Assembly (NCBI GenBank): GCA_028532985.1 | Contig: JANCIK010000004.1 | Span: forward strand, 310,001 to 374,000 | Reading direction: 5' to 3' | Source: Stropharia rugosoannulata | Lineage: Eukaryota > Basidiomycota > Agaricomycetes > Agaricales > Strophariaceae | DNA length: 64,000 bases | Shown here: positions 1 through 12,300 of the stretch, one piece after another | Numbering within the stretch: the stretch's first letter is position 1 | Layout of the letters: each line of letters opens with the position of its first letter | Translations under genes and position numbers: made by a program | Notes under the pieces: generated by a model | Databases searched by the model: none | What the model was told of the DNA's origin: nothing | The model's input: the letters and a program-made list of their open reading frames with translations, nothing else

Positions 1-2138
1 CCACTGATTAGATGCAGACGACGAGGCGCCTGCGGCTGAAGCAGTGCTACGAGGTGGTGAAGAAGTAGTAACTGTAGGCACAGGTTGAGAGATAGGGGGC
101 TTGTAAAATCAGAACGTCAAACTAAGCTGGTATTTGCTCTGGGTCAACAGTAACACGTACCGGAGCCGAATCAGGTCCTTGCAACTTGAGAACCCCTAGT
201 CTCGCATCTTCATAACGTCTTTTTTCTTCTTCAGCTGTCGGCCACTGATGCTGAGCACCCGACGAGCCAGAAGCAGTTGAGCCTGTTGCTTGTGCACTGC
301 GGTTTCGCGTCACGGAGTCTTGCGAGGCAGGTGCATTTTTGACCTGCAAGCGAGGTGCCGTACCCACGTTACGTGTGGTCGTAGTGTTAGCTGAAGAGGT
401 AGCACTAGTGACCGACGAGTTGATTGTAAGAGTGGGCTTGTTGGAACCAAAATCATCGACCGTAGGACGGTACCCGGAAATATAACTAAGGTCGTCATTC
501 ATTGTTTTCAAAGAAGCAGCACCAGGCATGGTGTTATTGTACGTGCCCAAAGAGCTGTTTCGAACATGTCCAAACTCGGCATTTGAACGAGTGACAGGTA
601 AGGTGGCAGCAATTAAGTCAGTTGGGCGATCGCGGTTGGGATCAATACGGCCTGGAAGAGATTGAGCGTGAGATTGACCAGCAGGAAGCAGGGATAAGCT
701 TGGGGCGGGTCCAATGCGACTAGGTAAATGTCAGATATCGATATTATTTATATCTTACAACCGGATACGCACTTGATTGCTTCATACGATGTTTGTCTGC
801 GCGTCAACGTCATTCTCAGTTCTCAATACAAATAGCTCAAGACAGCACATACCTCTGCCAGTTAGAAATGATAACAGGAAGCTCCATCACGATATGCGTT
901 CCCGTACCCATCAGAGCTTTGATACACAGAGTATACGTAACATCGATGTGCCGTGCGGCATTCAAAGTTGTCGTTGTATGATTTGGTGAAAGTGTGAAGG
1001 CCAGTTCCTGGGTATTCTGTGTGCCTCCATATAATGTCGCATTGATCGGCGTCTTGGTTTCTGCGACATTGAGAGTCCTTGTCTGTGGTCCCGAGTTCTT
1101 TCTCCCCACAGCGTGAACACCCGCGCGAAATACTGTGGTTTCTTTGAGGAAGAATTCGTAGCCGCGCAAAATGACAGTGTGTAAGTTGTCCGATTTGATA
1201 GTGGCATAAATCGATATGCGATCACCCGGGCCATAACAAGTGTTGTTGCGGTCAATGGTCAGGGACACACCGTCCTGTGCTACTTGACGCTGTTCGGGTT
1301 GACAGTATACTGGCCATGTAGAGTGAAGTTCATGCTTGTCAATGGTTATGGACGCAACTGAGGATACAACAACCGATTTTGCTTTGCGGAGGAACCCTCT
1401 GAACATCAAGTATGAAAATTTGGTATATTGAAATATTTGAAATTTGCGCCATACCTTTTCCCTTTAGTACACACGCTTGCTACCAGCTCATATGAAATAG
1501 CAGCTGTCCGGTTTCGTCAGAAAAAGTTGAGACGTGGCGTTATTATCAAACCTTTGTTGTCCAATGCTACACTTGGCGGGATCGACTCCGGTATGCGAAT
1601 AGAGAACGGGAAGTCTTGCTGCAAGTTGAATAATGAGAGCACCGTCTATCGCACATAAAGATCAACGTACCGAACGCAACACAGTGTACTCTTCAGCCGA
1701 GCTCCATAGGTTGACTGGGCTGGGGCCTACGAAGTCGTAGAATGTGTTCGATGGGCCTCCGCCAGGCAGCGTCTCCACTTTCCGTAGCTCGATGCGCACC
1801 CATTTTGCCTTAACGCCTTGCGGTGGGACCCTCACCTCGATAGCCTATTCCGTCGCGCTGTCAGCTCATGGCGCCGGTCAGAAACCGTGTTGGAACGTAC
1901 ACCTTTCACAGAGGCTTGAGGTCGTTCTGGACCAGGCGGGATACCGGGGTACCCTGCGAGTCATTAAACTTAGTTTTCGATGGGCGGTCGACGCCCAATA
2001 CTCCAAATGAGAGATATTCACTGCGTACCAGTCACGAAATCGACATTTGGAGGCGGCTGAAGGTTACTATTTGGTATGTCAGTCGCATGTTCACAGGGCA
2101 TGGCACGGACGTCCGACGTACACTTTGACCTGGGACAT
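1..2138 (-). CDS. LDB19/Art1-type arrestin domain protein (3' end outside window)
   Basis: An alpha-arrestin of the LDB19/Art1 kind. In yeast such proteins are adaptors that bring the ubiquitin ligase Rsp5 to plasma-membrane transporters for endocytosis. Start ATG at 2136-2138; exon 1 (2107-2138) encodes MSQVKVYVGRP. Splicing joins VDFVTG to YPGIPPGPERPQ and then GAIEVRVPPQGVKAKW, which leads into WVRIELRKVETLPGG, the arrestin N-domain signature. The C-domain lies at about 853-1385 (PGDRISIYATIKSDN, then an ELAFTLSP strand). An exon at about 161-721 encodes a Ser/Thr-rich tail. A GT-AG intron at 100-160 then opens a Pro/Ser-rich exon that is still open at base 1. At least eight exons. Rsp5-binding PPxY motifs would be expected in the missing part, so ligase binding cannot be judged here. 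Family assignment is firm; exon ends are approximate. Confidence 0.87.
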
Positions 2139-2521
2139 GGGTCCACACCACAAAGGCCAGATGGACGAGTGATGGAAGAGGGATAAGGGCAAACGACGTT
2201 TACGGCGAGAACGCCGCTAGGAACGGCCTGTATGGGTCTGAATCACAACGCTCTGATGTTGCGCCCGAGATGCCATTAAGTTCGGTGATGCGGCTGTGCT
2301 ATGTTCATCACATGTATCGTATCGTTTCGTGTGCGTTTTATGAGTTTTACCAAGCAAAATAAATATCGTAACAGGTAAAGTTGCCATTATATACACGTCT
2401 TGGCTAAGTGGAAAAGTGAAATATTTAATCAAGTCACGACGATAAGCAGATATGAAACGGATGAGCTGTGCGAGGGACTCCAGGAGGGCGACGTAGAACG
2501 AGAAGGGGCATAGGGGAACAC
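2139..2521. other. Intergenic, arrestin promoter and SF3B2 3' side
   Basis: About 380 bp between the arrestin start and the SF3B2 stop, both on the minus strand. I see no coding exon or RNA gene here. Confidence 0.5.
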
Positions 2522-4669
2522 TCAAAACTTGAATTCTTTGCCCTTCTTGTCCTTTTCGCGGTCGCGGTCCATCTTTTGTTTCTTCTTCGCCATCTCCTTT
2601 GCCACCATGTCCGAGAAATCTTCTCCTCTGCTACCTGCACCTGGCACACCTGCACTTCCGCGAGAATGAGCATCATATTTGCGACGTAGCTCTTCCTCCG
2701 AAAGGCCTTCCAGCTCTGCGGCATCCAAAGAGACGTCGACACCGTTTGCTTTTCTCTGTGAACATACCAAGTTAAACATTGAATATAATGGTCGTATGGA
2801 TCGACAAACCTTGGTTCCCCTTTCGTCGCCAAGCACAGGAATGGGCGCTCCAGCGACGGCGCTGACATCGTATCCACGCTCGCTGCCCATGAGTCCCCGG
2901 ACGCTCGTTTGTTTCTCCGGTACAACTTGGTATAGTGATCTTGGGCCGGAAGGTTCTGCAGCTTCCGATACTGTCCTCCCCTTCCTCAACTCCAAGAAAT
3001 CGGGCGTTTCTAGTCCTCCAGCTACAGTGGATACAACACTCGTCATACCGGATGGTGTCTCCATGCCAGAGGGTGTCTGTAGGCCATCGGCGGGCGTAGG
3101 TTCTGTGTCTTCCTCTTCTGATTCCTCCTCCGATTCCTCCTCTTCTTCCTCTTCTACACACTAGTGGTTAGCTGTGTATGAATCTAGCATTTGAGTGTAA
3201 CATACCTTCTTCTGGTTCCAACTCTCCCCATAGTTCCTTGTTGATTGGTTCTCCGACCTATAATGAACAATATAAAAGAGGACAATAATAGTTGGACCAA
3301 AAAACTTGCCCCGGAATCACCTGCCTTCGGCAGGACACCAAACACATCACCATACAATGGTCGATTGTATTCGTCCAGGGGAGGTTTTCCCCATCCACCA
3401 GGATGGAAACCCCACTGCGCTCTGTTGAATGAAAGACATGAGACAAATTTGGTATTGAACGGGTAAAGGAAAACAAACCCTTCTGGAATTGGCGCGTTGA
3501 GTCCGGGTATACGTAGTGTGGGGTAACTTGGAGGTGGTCCGAATCTTTGCATACTAATCAACCAAGGAGGAGGAGCGAGGGGAGGGATAGAGAGAGCTTC
3601 AACAAGTTCTGGTGACAGGTCACCAGGTCTCTTCTCCTTTAATGATGTTTCGAACTCCTTTCCTTCGTAGTACCTAAAATACACTGAGAAAACACGTCGG
3701 GAAAAGAGTAGAGGAAAGGTACATACATCTCGCCAAAGCCAGTCACCGGTGGTTTGGTCTGGAACTTGAAAAAGGCATCATGTAGCTTCTGATAGTCAAT
3801 GTCCACCTTACCCATCTTTGGCTGTACACGCTCGCGTGTCTTTGCCTTCAGACTCATGTTTGCCTCTTTCTCCTTCACTGCGTCCCTCATAGTGGCTATT
3901 CCGGTGTCCGCGATGTATGCTGGGAGCTGGAACGGTGGCTTCTCAATACCACGCTTCCCTTGGAGGTAATCACGCTTCGCACTCCAATGTATAGGTATAG
4001 GGACTGTATTGCGGTATGATTTGAGGTGCAGCAAGAGACGCGGGTCGGCGGCTGTGACGTCCGTCCATTCGACAACCTCTGGTTTCTTCACGAGTTGCTT
4101 AAGTTCAGCGACGGTCAACCGCGCCAGTTTGCGCGCTTTCTTCTTTGAAAGTGGTTTGGCCTCTGCGTCCGAGTCACCTTCGGATGCCATATCATCATCG
4201 GAGTATATGATTTCCCCCTTATTATTCGATTCCGATGGTCTCCCCTGTTAAGTATATGTTAATACAGCATAGTGTGTATGGGAGACATAGACTAACCGAA
4301 GATTCTTCTTCCGGCAGCTGGAATCGAGCAAATACGTCGGAAAACGCTTCAAGGCCTGCGCTGGTAAGATCCAGCTGTTCAGACACGTACTCGACATTAG
4401 ATAGCCTCTCCTGCTCTGAGAGATCTGCTGGCGTGGCTGATCCACTTGTCTGTGACTTGTCTTGCTCCTGGTCCTGGAAGGCCCAGAATATGGTCAGTAT
4501 TCTTCGGGGTAGGCAACAAGGCGGAAACGCATACGTTCAACTTTTTCTGCTTCTGTTTCAGCCGTCGCAGCTGATTTCTAGATTTTATGACCTTTCCATT
4601 AAGTTTCTTTGCCTCGCCTGCGGAAGGCGCAACGCTCGCATTAACGACATCTGTTTGGGCCACTACCAT
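2522..4669 (-). CDS. CUS1: Splicing factor 3B subunit 2 (SF3b145/SAP145, Cus1)
   Basis: A core U2 snRNP protein of the SF3b complex that helps tether U2 to the branch-point region in the nucleus. Exons in order encode a Lys-rich N-terminus (RRLKQKQKKLN), an acidic linker, and the conserved DUF382 block (LTVAELKQLVKKPEVVEWTD; HWSAKRDYLQGKRG). Next comes the Pro-rich PSP segment (RPGDLSPELVEALSIPPLA; WGFHPGGWGKPPLDEY). A Glu-rich stretch and a basic tail ending KKGKEFKF with TGA at 2522-2524 finish the protein. About eight exons. I chose the ATG at 4669 for its good context (GCCATGG); an in-frame ATG upstream at about 4765 would add about 32 residues that look like leader. One intron (3258-3309) uses a GC donor (GGG|GCAAGT), needed to reach VGEPINKELWGELEPEE. 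Identity is near certain. Confidence 0.95.
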
Positions 4670-5033
4670 GGCTAAAGTGAGAAGGGAAGGATAGTTGCTT
4701 ATGTAACCTGGAAGATTCCATTTAGACGCCGCTCCCTTGCCGGTCCGCCGCTGTTCAACGTTCAAGTATCAACATTCAACGCTGGTTACAACTGTTCAAT
4801 TTCCAACAAAACCACAAATATAAGTACGATTCAACAGTGAAGCGGTTATGACTCTTCTCTCTTGAATTCTCATGTATCCCTGAATAGTACGTGAAACCAC
4901 TGTTGAACTTAGAAGAAGTGATTTCAAATTTTCATTTATGTAACACTAGTCTACATACTACATAGTTACTAGACTCTAAAATCGTAAGGGTTATAAAAAT
5001 CAAGAAAAAATCATTCATACAAATGAATAAAAT
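4670..5033. other. Intergenic, SF3B2 upstream region
   Basis: A/T-rich. Bases 4752-4800 carry irregular repeats of the words ttcaacgtt and caacattcaacg, echoed at 26.9 kb and about 59.43 kb. The Pol III terminator of the neighbouring tRNA (a run of six A on the plus strand) is at about 5004-5010. No coding exon seen. Confidence 0.5.
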
Positions 5034-5119
5034 GACTCAGCCTGGGCTCGAACCAGAGACCTTCTGTGTAAGATTACAAGTTTGTAAGACAGAAATCATA
5101 ACCACTAGACCACTGAATC
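5034..5119 (-). tRNA. tRNA-Val(TAC) with a 14-nt intron
   Basis: On the minus strand the 86-nt sequence folds as a full cloverleaf. The acceptor stem is GATTCAG/CTGAGTC (7 bp, one wobble). The D arm is GTC-TAGTGGTTAT-GAT. The anticodon stem is TCTGT/ACAGA with loop start CTTACA (U33, anticodon TAC, A37). The intron AACTTGTAATCTTA sits after position 37, the normal eukaryotic site. Variable loop AGGTC and T arm TCTGG-TTCGAGC-CCAGG follow. Mature length is 72 nt before CCA addition. A T6 run downstream fits Pol III termination. The D arm resembles eukaryotic tRNA-Val. Read entirely from the sequence; a covariance-model score would settle it. Confidence 0.9.
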
Positions 5120-6414
5120 TATCAAAAGTGAAATTCCGCATAATTGTACGGCTCAATGTTAAGTTCAAAGAAAAAGGACCACGTCCAAAACAAAGGCAAG
5201 GCAAAGGCAAAGGCGCCCATAATCCCCCCATTTTACATTAATCCTAATCAATAGACCCCTGAAGTGGCGTTTGGGTGCAAACCAGCCCAATCCTTCCTCC
5301 TAGCCGTCAATAGCCCGCTACGTGTCGGTGACTTGTATCTCGGAATGGGTGGGTGTATTACACACAGACCAAACATAGACAAGATACATTGGATTGACAT
5401 TGAACCGAATGTAATCAAAAAGAGTAAGTGTAGTTCTGAGTGTGTGTATGAAGGGGCTCATAAGCTGTGGACTTATATCCAGCGACAAGGGCGAGCCGTA
5501 GACTGGGTGACCGAAGCTCTTTTGAAAGGGCAGAATAAGGCATTGCTTGGGCTACAGTAAGGTGCAGTGGGACCAAGTTTGGCTTTTTGCATTGACCCTG
5601 TCAATAGCTTACCAGATTGTTCCAATCCAATTCCGTCAAAATTCATCTGCGATGCGATTTTCGACAGTGTTGGCAATATATATCGATTATTGCTGGTATG
5701 TAGCTCGTGCTCCTCTCGTCTCAGCTTCAGCGCTTCAGCGATGGAAGGGTTACTGCTGTCATGATTTAGATAAGACACTGGTTTGTCTATTTAGTTGTTA
5801 TACTGGCGTGTGTCTTTCCCTCGAGAAGTTCTGCAGATGCACGCAGATAGCGAAGCTATAATTTCTGACAGTTGTTTGCTCGGTCACCTCATACTCTTTA
5901 TACATATCAGACAGTGTACCGAACTATTTGGCCATGTCTGTACTAGGTCGGGTAACCGGGCTGCGTAGCATGTACGGATATAGGCGACACAGAGATGCCT
6001 GGGGTGTCGAAAATTAAAAGCAAGAGTAGACAGAGGCAAGAAAGAGGAAAAACACGTCTTTATTTATTTGGGTCGTCCAGGGCGCGCACATCGTAAATGA
6101 TCACGGAGCAAAACTGAGAACGTATATCATGACAAGTATATAACGCAAGAACTTGGAGAATCCGACGGATAGAATACAGTAGGTGTGAAAATTCTGTCCC
6201 GCCAGAAAGCTGGGCCTATCGAAGGCAATGTCGCCATTTTATGGTGCTTGGATTTTCGAGAAACTGTGGGCAAGTGCATATAGAGTTTAATTTGGAGGTC
6301 GTTCAAACAGTCGAAGCTGATTACTGGAATCAGTCCCCTTGGGTGTTTGTGTTTGAAGTTGAAGAGGGAGGGAAAGACCAAGACGTGCTAGACCGAGGCC
6401 CAACTTCCACTAAT
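5120..6414. other. Intergenic, no recognised gene
   Basis: About 1.3 kb between the tRNA and the 3' end of the hydrolase gene. A plus-strand open stretch at 5264-5560 (99 codons, no ATG at its 5' end) has no recognisable domain and no convincing splice continuation, so I do not call it. Confidence 0.45.
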
Positions 6415-8506
6415 TTAAGGAACAGCCGGGAACCATACCTCGGCAGCGCCCTTTCCATTCCCTTGTGGGGGCTCTAAATCAGGATCTCCTTGACCCCAGA
6501 AATTGCCTCTGAATGCCAAGCCTTCTTCATTGCCCTGGGTAACCCATTCCATTTCAGAGCGCCCGAAAAATTCAACGACTACATCTCCATCCGTTCCATA
6601 TCCCTCCTGCTCGCGCACGGCGCCATTCGTCCAGAAAACGGAGACGTTAAACAGGTTTCCTGAGAAATGCGTAAATCGCATATGCGTCGCAAATGTGCTC
6701 TTATGGTCGACAATGTATGTGGGAATGGAGGTGTTGGACGTGGACAGAATGCGCTGCACCGGATGGGACTTGATCAGTGAGCTGCAGTGTGCACTAGAGG
6801 GGGCGGTAATGTCAAGCCCTTCGTATCCCGGTGCCAAGCAAGGGCGAAGAGCTCCGTATGCGGGATGACTGAAGGTTTTTTGAGCAAGAGCAGCATACGG
6901 CAGTGTTGGATTCTGCGGAGATGAAGGACGTGGTAACGCAAGCTGCGCGCGTTTTATTGTGTCCTTCCACATATTTTCGTATCTGGGATTAACATTATAA
7001 ATTTGATACCCTGGCGTAGAGATCGCGATGATTGAAACGTACCGACTATCCCAGTCTATTTCTTTCAGTCCCAGTAATTCGTCTGCGATCCGGTACTTAA
7101 CAGACTCAACAACAAAGAAACCTCCTGCAATCCCATCGTTACTTAACGTGATGATACCAAGATCGTCGTTAGGAAAACGGGCGATCTGGCTCTTGAAGCC
7201 AGGGTTGTCTCCGCCATGTTCGATAATATCTAACCCTTGGTAGGAATAGTGCCATTGGCCGGCACCGTAGACTTTAACGCTCTACAGTATAGTATTAATG
7301 GCATCATTGAATAAACAACGAATAGGCAACCCACCGTCTCCGGGTACTCAGGTTTTCCATGAGAAACAGATCTTCCATTAGCAATATGTTCCACGACTTC
7401 TTCTGGTACAATTATCTCGTTAGTATATGGATGTCGGCCTTTATTCAAGAGCATCGCGACCCATATAGCCTATCACGGCCAGAATTATTATTTACGTTTC
7501 GTTCGACATTTTGTGGCACTCACTAAATCTCGAGCCGATGCAAGTACACCTCCCGCTCCCGCTGACGCTGCTTCTTCGCCTGGTCGAACATAGTATGGTC
7601 CCATCGCTCTATGTATTCCTCTTTTGCCTTGACTGATGTCTTCCGTATCCCAGACAAATCCACTTGCCAGGGTGCCGCGTGCCTCGGCAAGGGCTACATC
7701 ATACGTAGAGGCCGACATGTTTAATGGTTCGAACAAGTGCTGAGTAATGTATGATTCGTAGGTTTGATTGAGAAGCACTTGTGGGAGATATGAAAGTGCT
7801 TCATACATAAGGTTGTTGTATTGAAAAGTCTCTCGAAATTCTGCGGATGACCTCAGGTAGCGAAGATTAGATATCTATCAACAATGCAGCTACTCAGTCA
7901 GAATAATGACCTCCGGGACAAGCTTGTGAGAAGGACACGTACCGCTTCAGAGATCCCGCCAGGTCGCTGAACACGAGAGACATCGTGCCTAGGTAAGCCT
8001 GTTCTGTGGGACAACATATCTTGAATCGTCGCCTCCCGAGTCCCAATGTCGTCCCACAGTCCCCATTCTGGGATAACATCAGCTACTTTAGTCGACCACT
8101 TGATATCCTGTCCTCTTTCCTGAGCCAGCGTTTTATTAGATAGCAAAAGCCCGACAGAGATAGCAAGGAATGTTTTGGAGTTCGATGCAATAGCAAACAC
8201 CGTATCAGCATTCACCGGCGAGCCTTGAGCATCTGCGACACCGTAGCCACCAAACTCAAACCGCCAGCCATTCGCCGCATCTGGATCTTTGTGTACTACG
8301 GCAACAGAGAGCCCAGATATATTCCACTTTGCCGTTACTTTATGGATGTAGTTTTCCGTTTCCTCTGATATTAACTTGACATTAGAGAGTTTGCTGGACG
8401 ATTTCTCCGGGAGAGTAGAATTTTCGAACAGAAAAGGAAGCTGGCACGCAGATGCCACAAAAAAGAAGCCAAGGAAATAGGAAAGGCACACTGGGAGTGG
8501 TTTCAT
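6415..8506 (-). CDS. Secreted serine hydrolase of the beta-lactamase/DD-peptidase fold
   Basis: A fungal class C beta-lactamase-like hydrolase. Such proteins in fungi act as esterases, amidases or peptidases rather than as antibiotic resistance, and the substrate cannot be told here. It starts with a signal peptide (MKPLPVCLSYFLGFFFVASA) at ATG 8506. The three catalytic motifs are all present after splicing: SxxK as SNSK within FAIASNSKTFLAIS, YxN as YNN just before LMYEALSYLPQ, and H-G-G in IEHGGDNPGFKSQ. A C-terminal beta-rich domain of about 170 residues (6415-6972) follows and ends in AEVWFPAVP. There are several N-glycosylation sequons (NQTY, NMSA, NVSV). Five or so introns. It is divergent from the Derlin gene, sharing a 667-bp upstream region. 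Active-site completeness argues for a working enzyme. Confidence 0.9.
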
Positions 8507-9173
8507 GTTGGATGTTGGAGTGCAGCCTCGTAAAGTGTGATGTCAAATGTTACTTAGGCTGGTTCTTATTTATTTTGGCGGAATCCGTCTGGGAAAAAAG
8601 TGACAACAATCTAGTCGGATATGCACACCGTGGCCGCACAGCAAGGTGAGCGATGTCGGGCATTGCGACCTGCGATTCTTGGGGAGTGAACTGTTAGTTG
8701 TTGAAGATGAACAGTATCAATATTTCAAATGGAAGATGGCCTTTTTGATATTTTAAGCATCGTACCATCTGAGCCCATGTGCGACCGCCGTGACATGAAG
8801 AAGATCCCCACAGAAAACGTACTCGAGAAAAGGTTTAACTGAATAAAGAGAAAGTAAAGGAGATTTCAGGGGTAACACAAGACAAGGCGCGATTTGGTTT
8901 GAGTTCAGTGAAAGGCAAGTAAAATGATGGCGGACGACGGTAAAAGCAGCTCCGGGCCGTAGCTTCCGTGATCGTGGCAATACACGTCACCAGACGGACT
9001 TAACGATGTCTTCCAGTTCAACTTGCTTTGCTTTGCCATTGCTTTCCATTGCTGTGTCTACAGCTACTGTGCGTGGCTGTATAACCTTCGCAGGCCTACT
9101 CTCACTTTCAACGTTGCGTGTCATCCACGCCGAAATAACCACCAGTTGAAAAGTTCTTGAGTCGTGAATCATC
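8507..9173. promoter_or_regulatory. Shared divergent upstream region
   Basis: 667 bp between the divergent starts of the serine hydrolase (minus) and Derlin (plus), so both promoters must lie here. Open stretches on the minus strand have no domain signal. No specific element can be named. Confidence 0.45.
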
Positions 9174-10189
9174 ATGTCGGATCTTGTTGCAGAAATCAAG
9201 AAGATTCCTCCAGTAACGAGGTTTCTTATGGGGTCAACTCTTGGAGTCTCGTTGCCCGTCTTCATGAAACTTGTATCGGCATACAAGGTCATTTTTGTTA
9301 AAAGATTAGTTACCACTGGGTTCCAGGTGCGTAAACGTCTCGATTCTATGGGAAAGAGTGATTGTTCTAATCTGTTATACAGTTATGGCGGCTACATACG
9401 TCCTTCTTCCTTGGAAGTGCGCTACTGAATACCAGTATACTCAGTATTATCTTGCTAAACTGCTTGCTAGGTTCCGGTTTTGCATTCATATTCGATCTCG
9501 TTATGCTTTAGTATGTGCTTGCCTCATGCAACCTCAATGCGCCGTCTAATCACAAACACAGTCGCACATCGAGTGAAGTAGAAACCAACAACTACAAAAA
9601 TCGCTCTTCAGACCTTGCATGGCAACTATTCTGGGCCTGTGGGGGTATCATTGTACGCAAAACTTACTATTTCTACTATTTCCACACAAGCTTCTCGCTG
9701 ACCACGCTGTTACAGGCAGCTACGTTGCCCTTGAGCGCGATGGTCTTCTTCCGTCCGCTTTTGCTCTGCCTTGTATATCTGTACTCTGCCCTCGCTCCGC
9801 CAGGTTCTCTGACCTCGCTTATGGGACTCGTCACCGTCCCCATCAAGTACTACCCCTACGTCCTCATCGGTATGGACCTCATCATTGGCGGGCCCCAGTA
9901 CGCTGCACTCTCCGTAGCTGGCGCCGCCGTTGGTCATCTGTGGTGGTGGACCGTATGGGGCGGTGAAATTGCAGGGCGTGGAATGCTCGCGCAATACTCC
10001 AATGCTCCTGCGTGGCTCCGCAACTGGTTTGGCGAGGATGCTCGACGGCCTCCTGCTATGGGTGGCACGGCTGCCGGACTGGCGCAAGGTGGTGTCCATG
10101 TCACTCCCCCCAGAAGGCCTCTCGGCGCAACTGGCCCAGGTTCTGCGCCTCAGCACTCGTGGGGATCGGGACAGCGTCTGGGGTCGTAG
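9174..10189 (+). CDS. DER1: Derlin (Der1-like rhomboid pseudoprotease)
   Basis: An ER membrane protein of ER-associated degradation that helps move misfolded proteins to the cytosolic p97/proteasome pathway. Five exons: 9174-9326, 9383-9416, 9471-9510, 9562-9652, 9716-10189, all GT-AG. The protein opens MSDLVAEIKKIPPVTRFLM. Exon 2 encodes LWRLHTSFFLG, which contains the WR motif of the derlin loop. Then come the segments SDLAWQLFWACGGII and GLVTVPIKYYPYVLIGMDL, both typical of derlins, and several hydrophobic helices. The C-terminal tail is Gly/Pro-rich, ending SGQRLGS. Length about 240 residues fits the family. I do not see a clear C-terminal p97-binding SHP box. Confidence 0.93.
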
Positions 10190-10426
10190 ATGTTACATTT
10201 CGTTTTCCAAATTATGTACGTTTTGTATAATCAGTCTGTCAATTAACATTGTTCAGAAAATGTCTTCTTTAAATTCATTAAATGGCGTACGATTGAAACA
10301 TTGAAATTTGATATTTGAACACGGTAATGTTTCTGAGGACAATCAGCGCCCATGTCATTGCTCTCTGGAAGACTATTATCGGCAGATATATTAATTAAAT
10401 AGATAGGATTTTATACAAGATCCACC

Positions 10427-11780
10427 TCAATTAGACTTGGTCTCGCATTCCTCTTTGCTGCAGGAGTCCAACTCTCTTTCACATATACAGAGCGCATCAC
10501 TCTTCTGTTCTTCCTGTGCCACTCCAGGACATGCAACGTGGCGAGCCACTGTCCCATAGTCGCTACAGTTTACTGTAGAGAAGTCCACTAACGTCGATCG
10601 TTTGGCACAGTGCCAGCTTTTGGTAGATGTCCAATGGGGCGTGATGTGGATGTCCTCTTCATCCAAGGGGTTTATATTGACCGTGAAATGGTGCCGGAAC
10701 CAGCTCGTAAGTACAAGCAAGTTTGACGTGATAATTCCGAGCGCGTTCTGTGACATGATTTAGTCAAACAACTCATGAAAGACTTCAAAATGCACGTCTT
10801 ACCGCAATGTGTCCCACCATCAGCCACACGATCACTCCGCCCCGACCCTTGAAGTAGTGCCCGTATGAAAGATTGCAGAGCACCAACGAGTATACGGCAG
10901 TGATGGCACTGGAAGAGAAAACAAGACGGATAAGGCGGCGCTCGTTCGGCCGACGGCTGGCATTCCACAGCTGGTGTAGGGGTATCGCAATGAGCACGAC
11001 GTCACTGACTATCTCTGCTACACGTACGAACTTTATGGTCAGTCAAATCTCGTTGGACTCTCATGGCATTAACATACATACAGACCGTTACTGCGACGAC
11101 TAGCCCACGCCATGGGCCGCAGATTAGGACAGACCCAGACGAGCGCAGCTTCCACTCGGTCTTTGCGCAACAGATGGCTACAGATGTAGTATATATCGAT
11201 ATCCAGAGTAAGACGAAGATGATGGGCAAGGCCCTGGCGGCATATCGCACTTTTGTCCAAGAAGGTGTAACCCTTAAAATTGCCAACGAGATGCTTATTT
11301 TAGACCACCTAATACATATATTAGTAGTCGTCACAGAAAACTAGTAAGACTTTGGCTCGGTCAAAGAGAAGAGAAATGCATGCACCAGTTCGTTGTTGGA
11401 TAAAGAAATTGATTCATATACACCAACAAAATCCTCTTTTCTATGGGTACTAGGATATAAAAAGTGATTGCATCGCATTAGGTGTATTCACAAGTCATAA
11501 GCTGAAAATGAGCAGACGACTTACCGCCACGTCTAAAGCGTAGCCACAACACCACCATACTCGGAGCCTCACAGAGCAGGGGAACTATAGTCGCATAATC
11601 GTCCCACCACAGACGTTGTGTCGAGAAACGGTGCTTGAGGCGAATGGATGTAGACAGAATGGCGAAGACATGTATAATAGATACTGCAACTGATGAGTAC
11701 ATGCCATTAGCCTTCCCATCAGGATATACCTGGGTAATCAACACACCTTTCCAAGGCAAAAAGGGTTGTTCGCCGATCAT
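10427..11780 (-). CDS. Rhodopsin-like seven-helix integral membrane protein
   Basis: Resembles the fungal family with a rhodopsin-like (PTH11-related) membrane domain, putative receptors of unknown ligand. Exon 1 from ATG 11780 encodes PWKGVLITQVYPDG followed by a helix and RLWWDDYATIVPLL. A second exon holds WSKISISLAILRVTPSW and a long helix (PIIFVLLWISIYTTS). A third holds DVVLIAIPLHQLWNASRR and two more helices. The last has LGIITSNLLVLTSWF and a Cys-rich cytosolic tail (CICERELDSCSKEECETK). The order of motifs matches the family (WWDD, then the P..LW loop, then LGI.T.NLLV). Four or so exons. There is no CFEM domain. The tail with eight or more cysteines is unusual. Confidence 0.78.
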
Positions 11781-12300
11781 ACGGCTGGAATGTATTCACG
11801 TCAAGGAGAGTGTACGCACGCGCGAGAACGTGGTTAACTTAAGAGAGTGCGAGTTGGATGGCGGGATTAGGGCCTAGTGTGAATAGTGAATATGGCGGCT
11901 ATGTGTTTATCTCTCTTAGACCTGTATAACTTAAATAGACGGAATTGAAGCTAACAGTGTACTTTGAGTCGCATCGCCCTGAAAATATATATATATAAAA
12001 CATGATTTACGTACACATTCATTTGCACCTGGGCGTCTTACGGTCACAGGAGGTGATGCCAGAGGGAACCAACTGCAGTGTCGCACCCGACCCCGTTTTC
12101 TTCTGTAACTTGAACACTTGCAAACTGCCAAACGTGGCGGTACTCATTGAAGAAGAGTCTCTGTGCGCTCCCCAACCCTATGCCTTGTGACAACCTGGAT
12201 ACGGGACTCAATTCTTATCGAAAATCTTTGTAGACTTCTGAAACTTACAGTAAAAAGGGGCTCATGTCACAGCTTCGGAAGCGCTGACCAGTTAATTGCG
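11781..12300. other. Intergenic, no gene seen
   Basis: About 520 bp upstream of the seven-helix gene and leading into the repeat that flanks the dead family copy. No coding or RNA signal. Confidence 0.45.

Noticed and set aside
5264..5560. Plus-strand open frame of 99 codons next to the tRNA
   Set aside because: No ATG at its 5' end, no domain, no splice continuation and no coding-like composition.
8753..9316. Minus-strand open frames upstream of Derlin
   Set aside because: They lie in the divergent promoter region and partly antisense to Derlin exon 1, with no motif.
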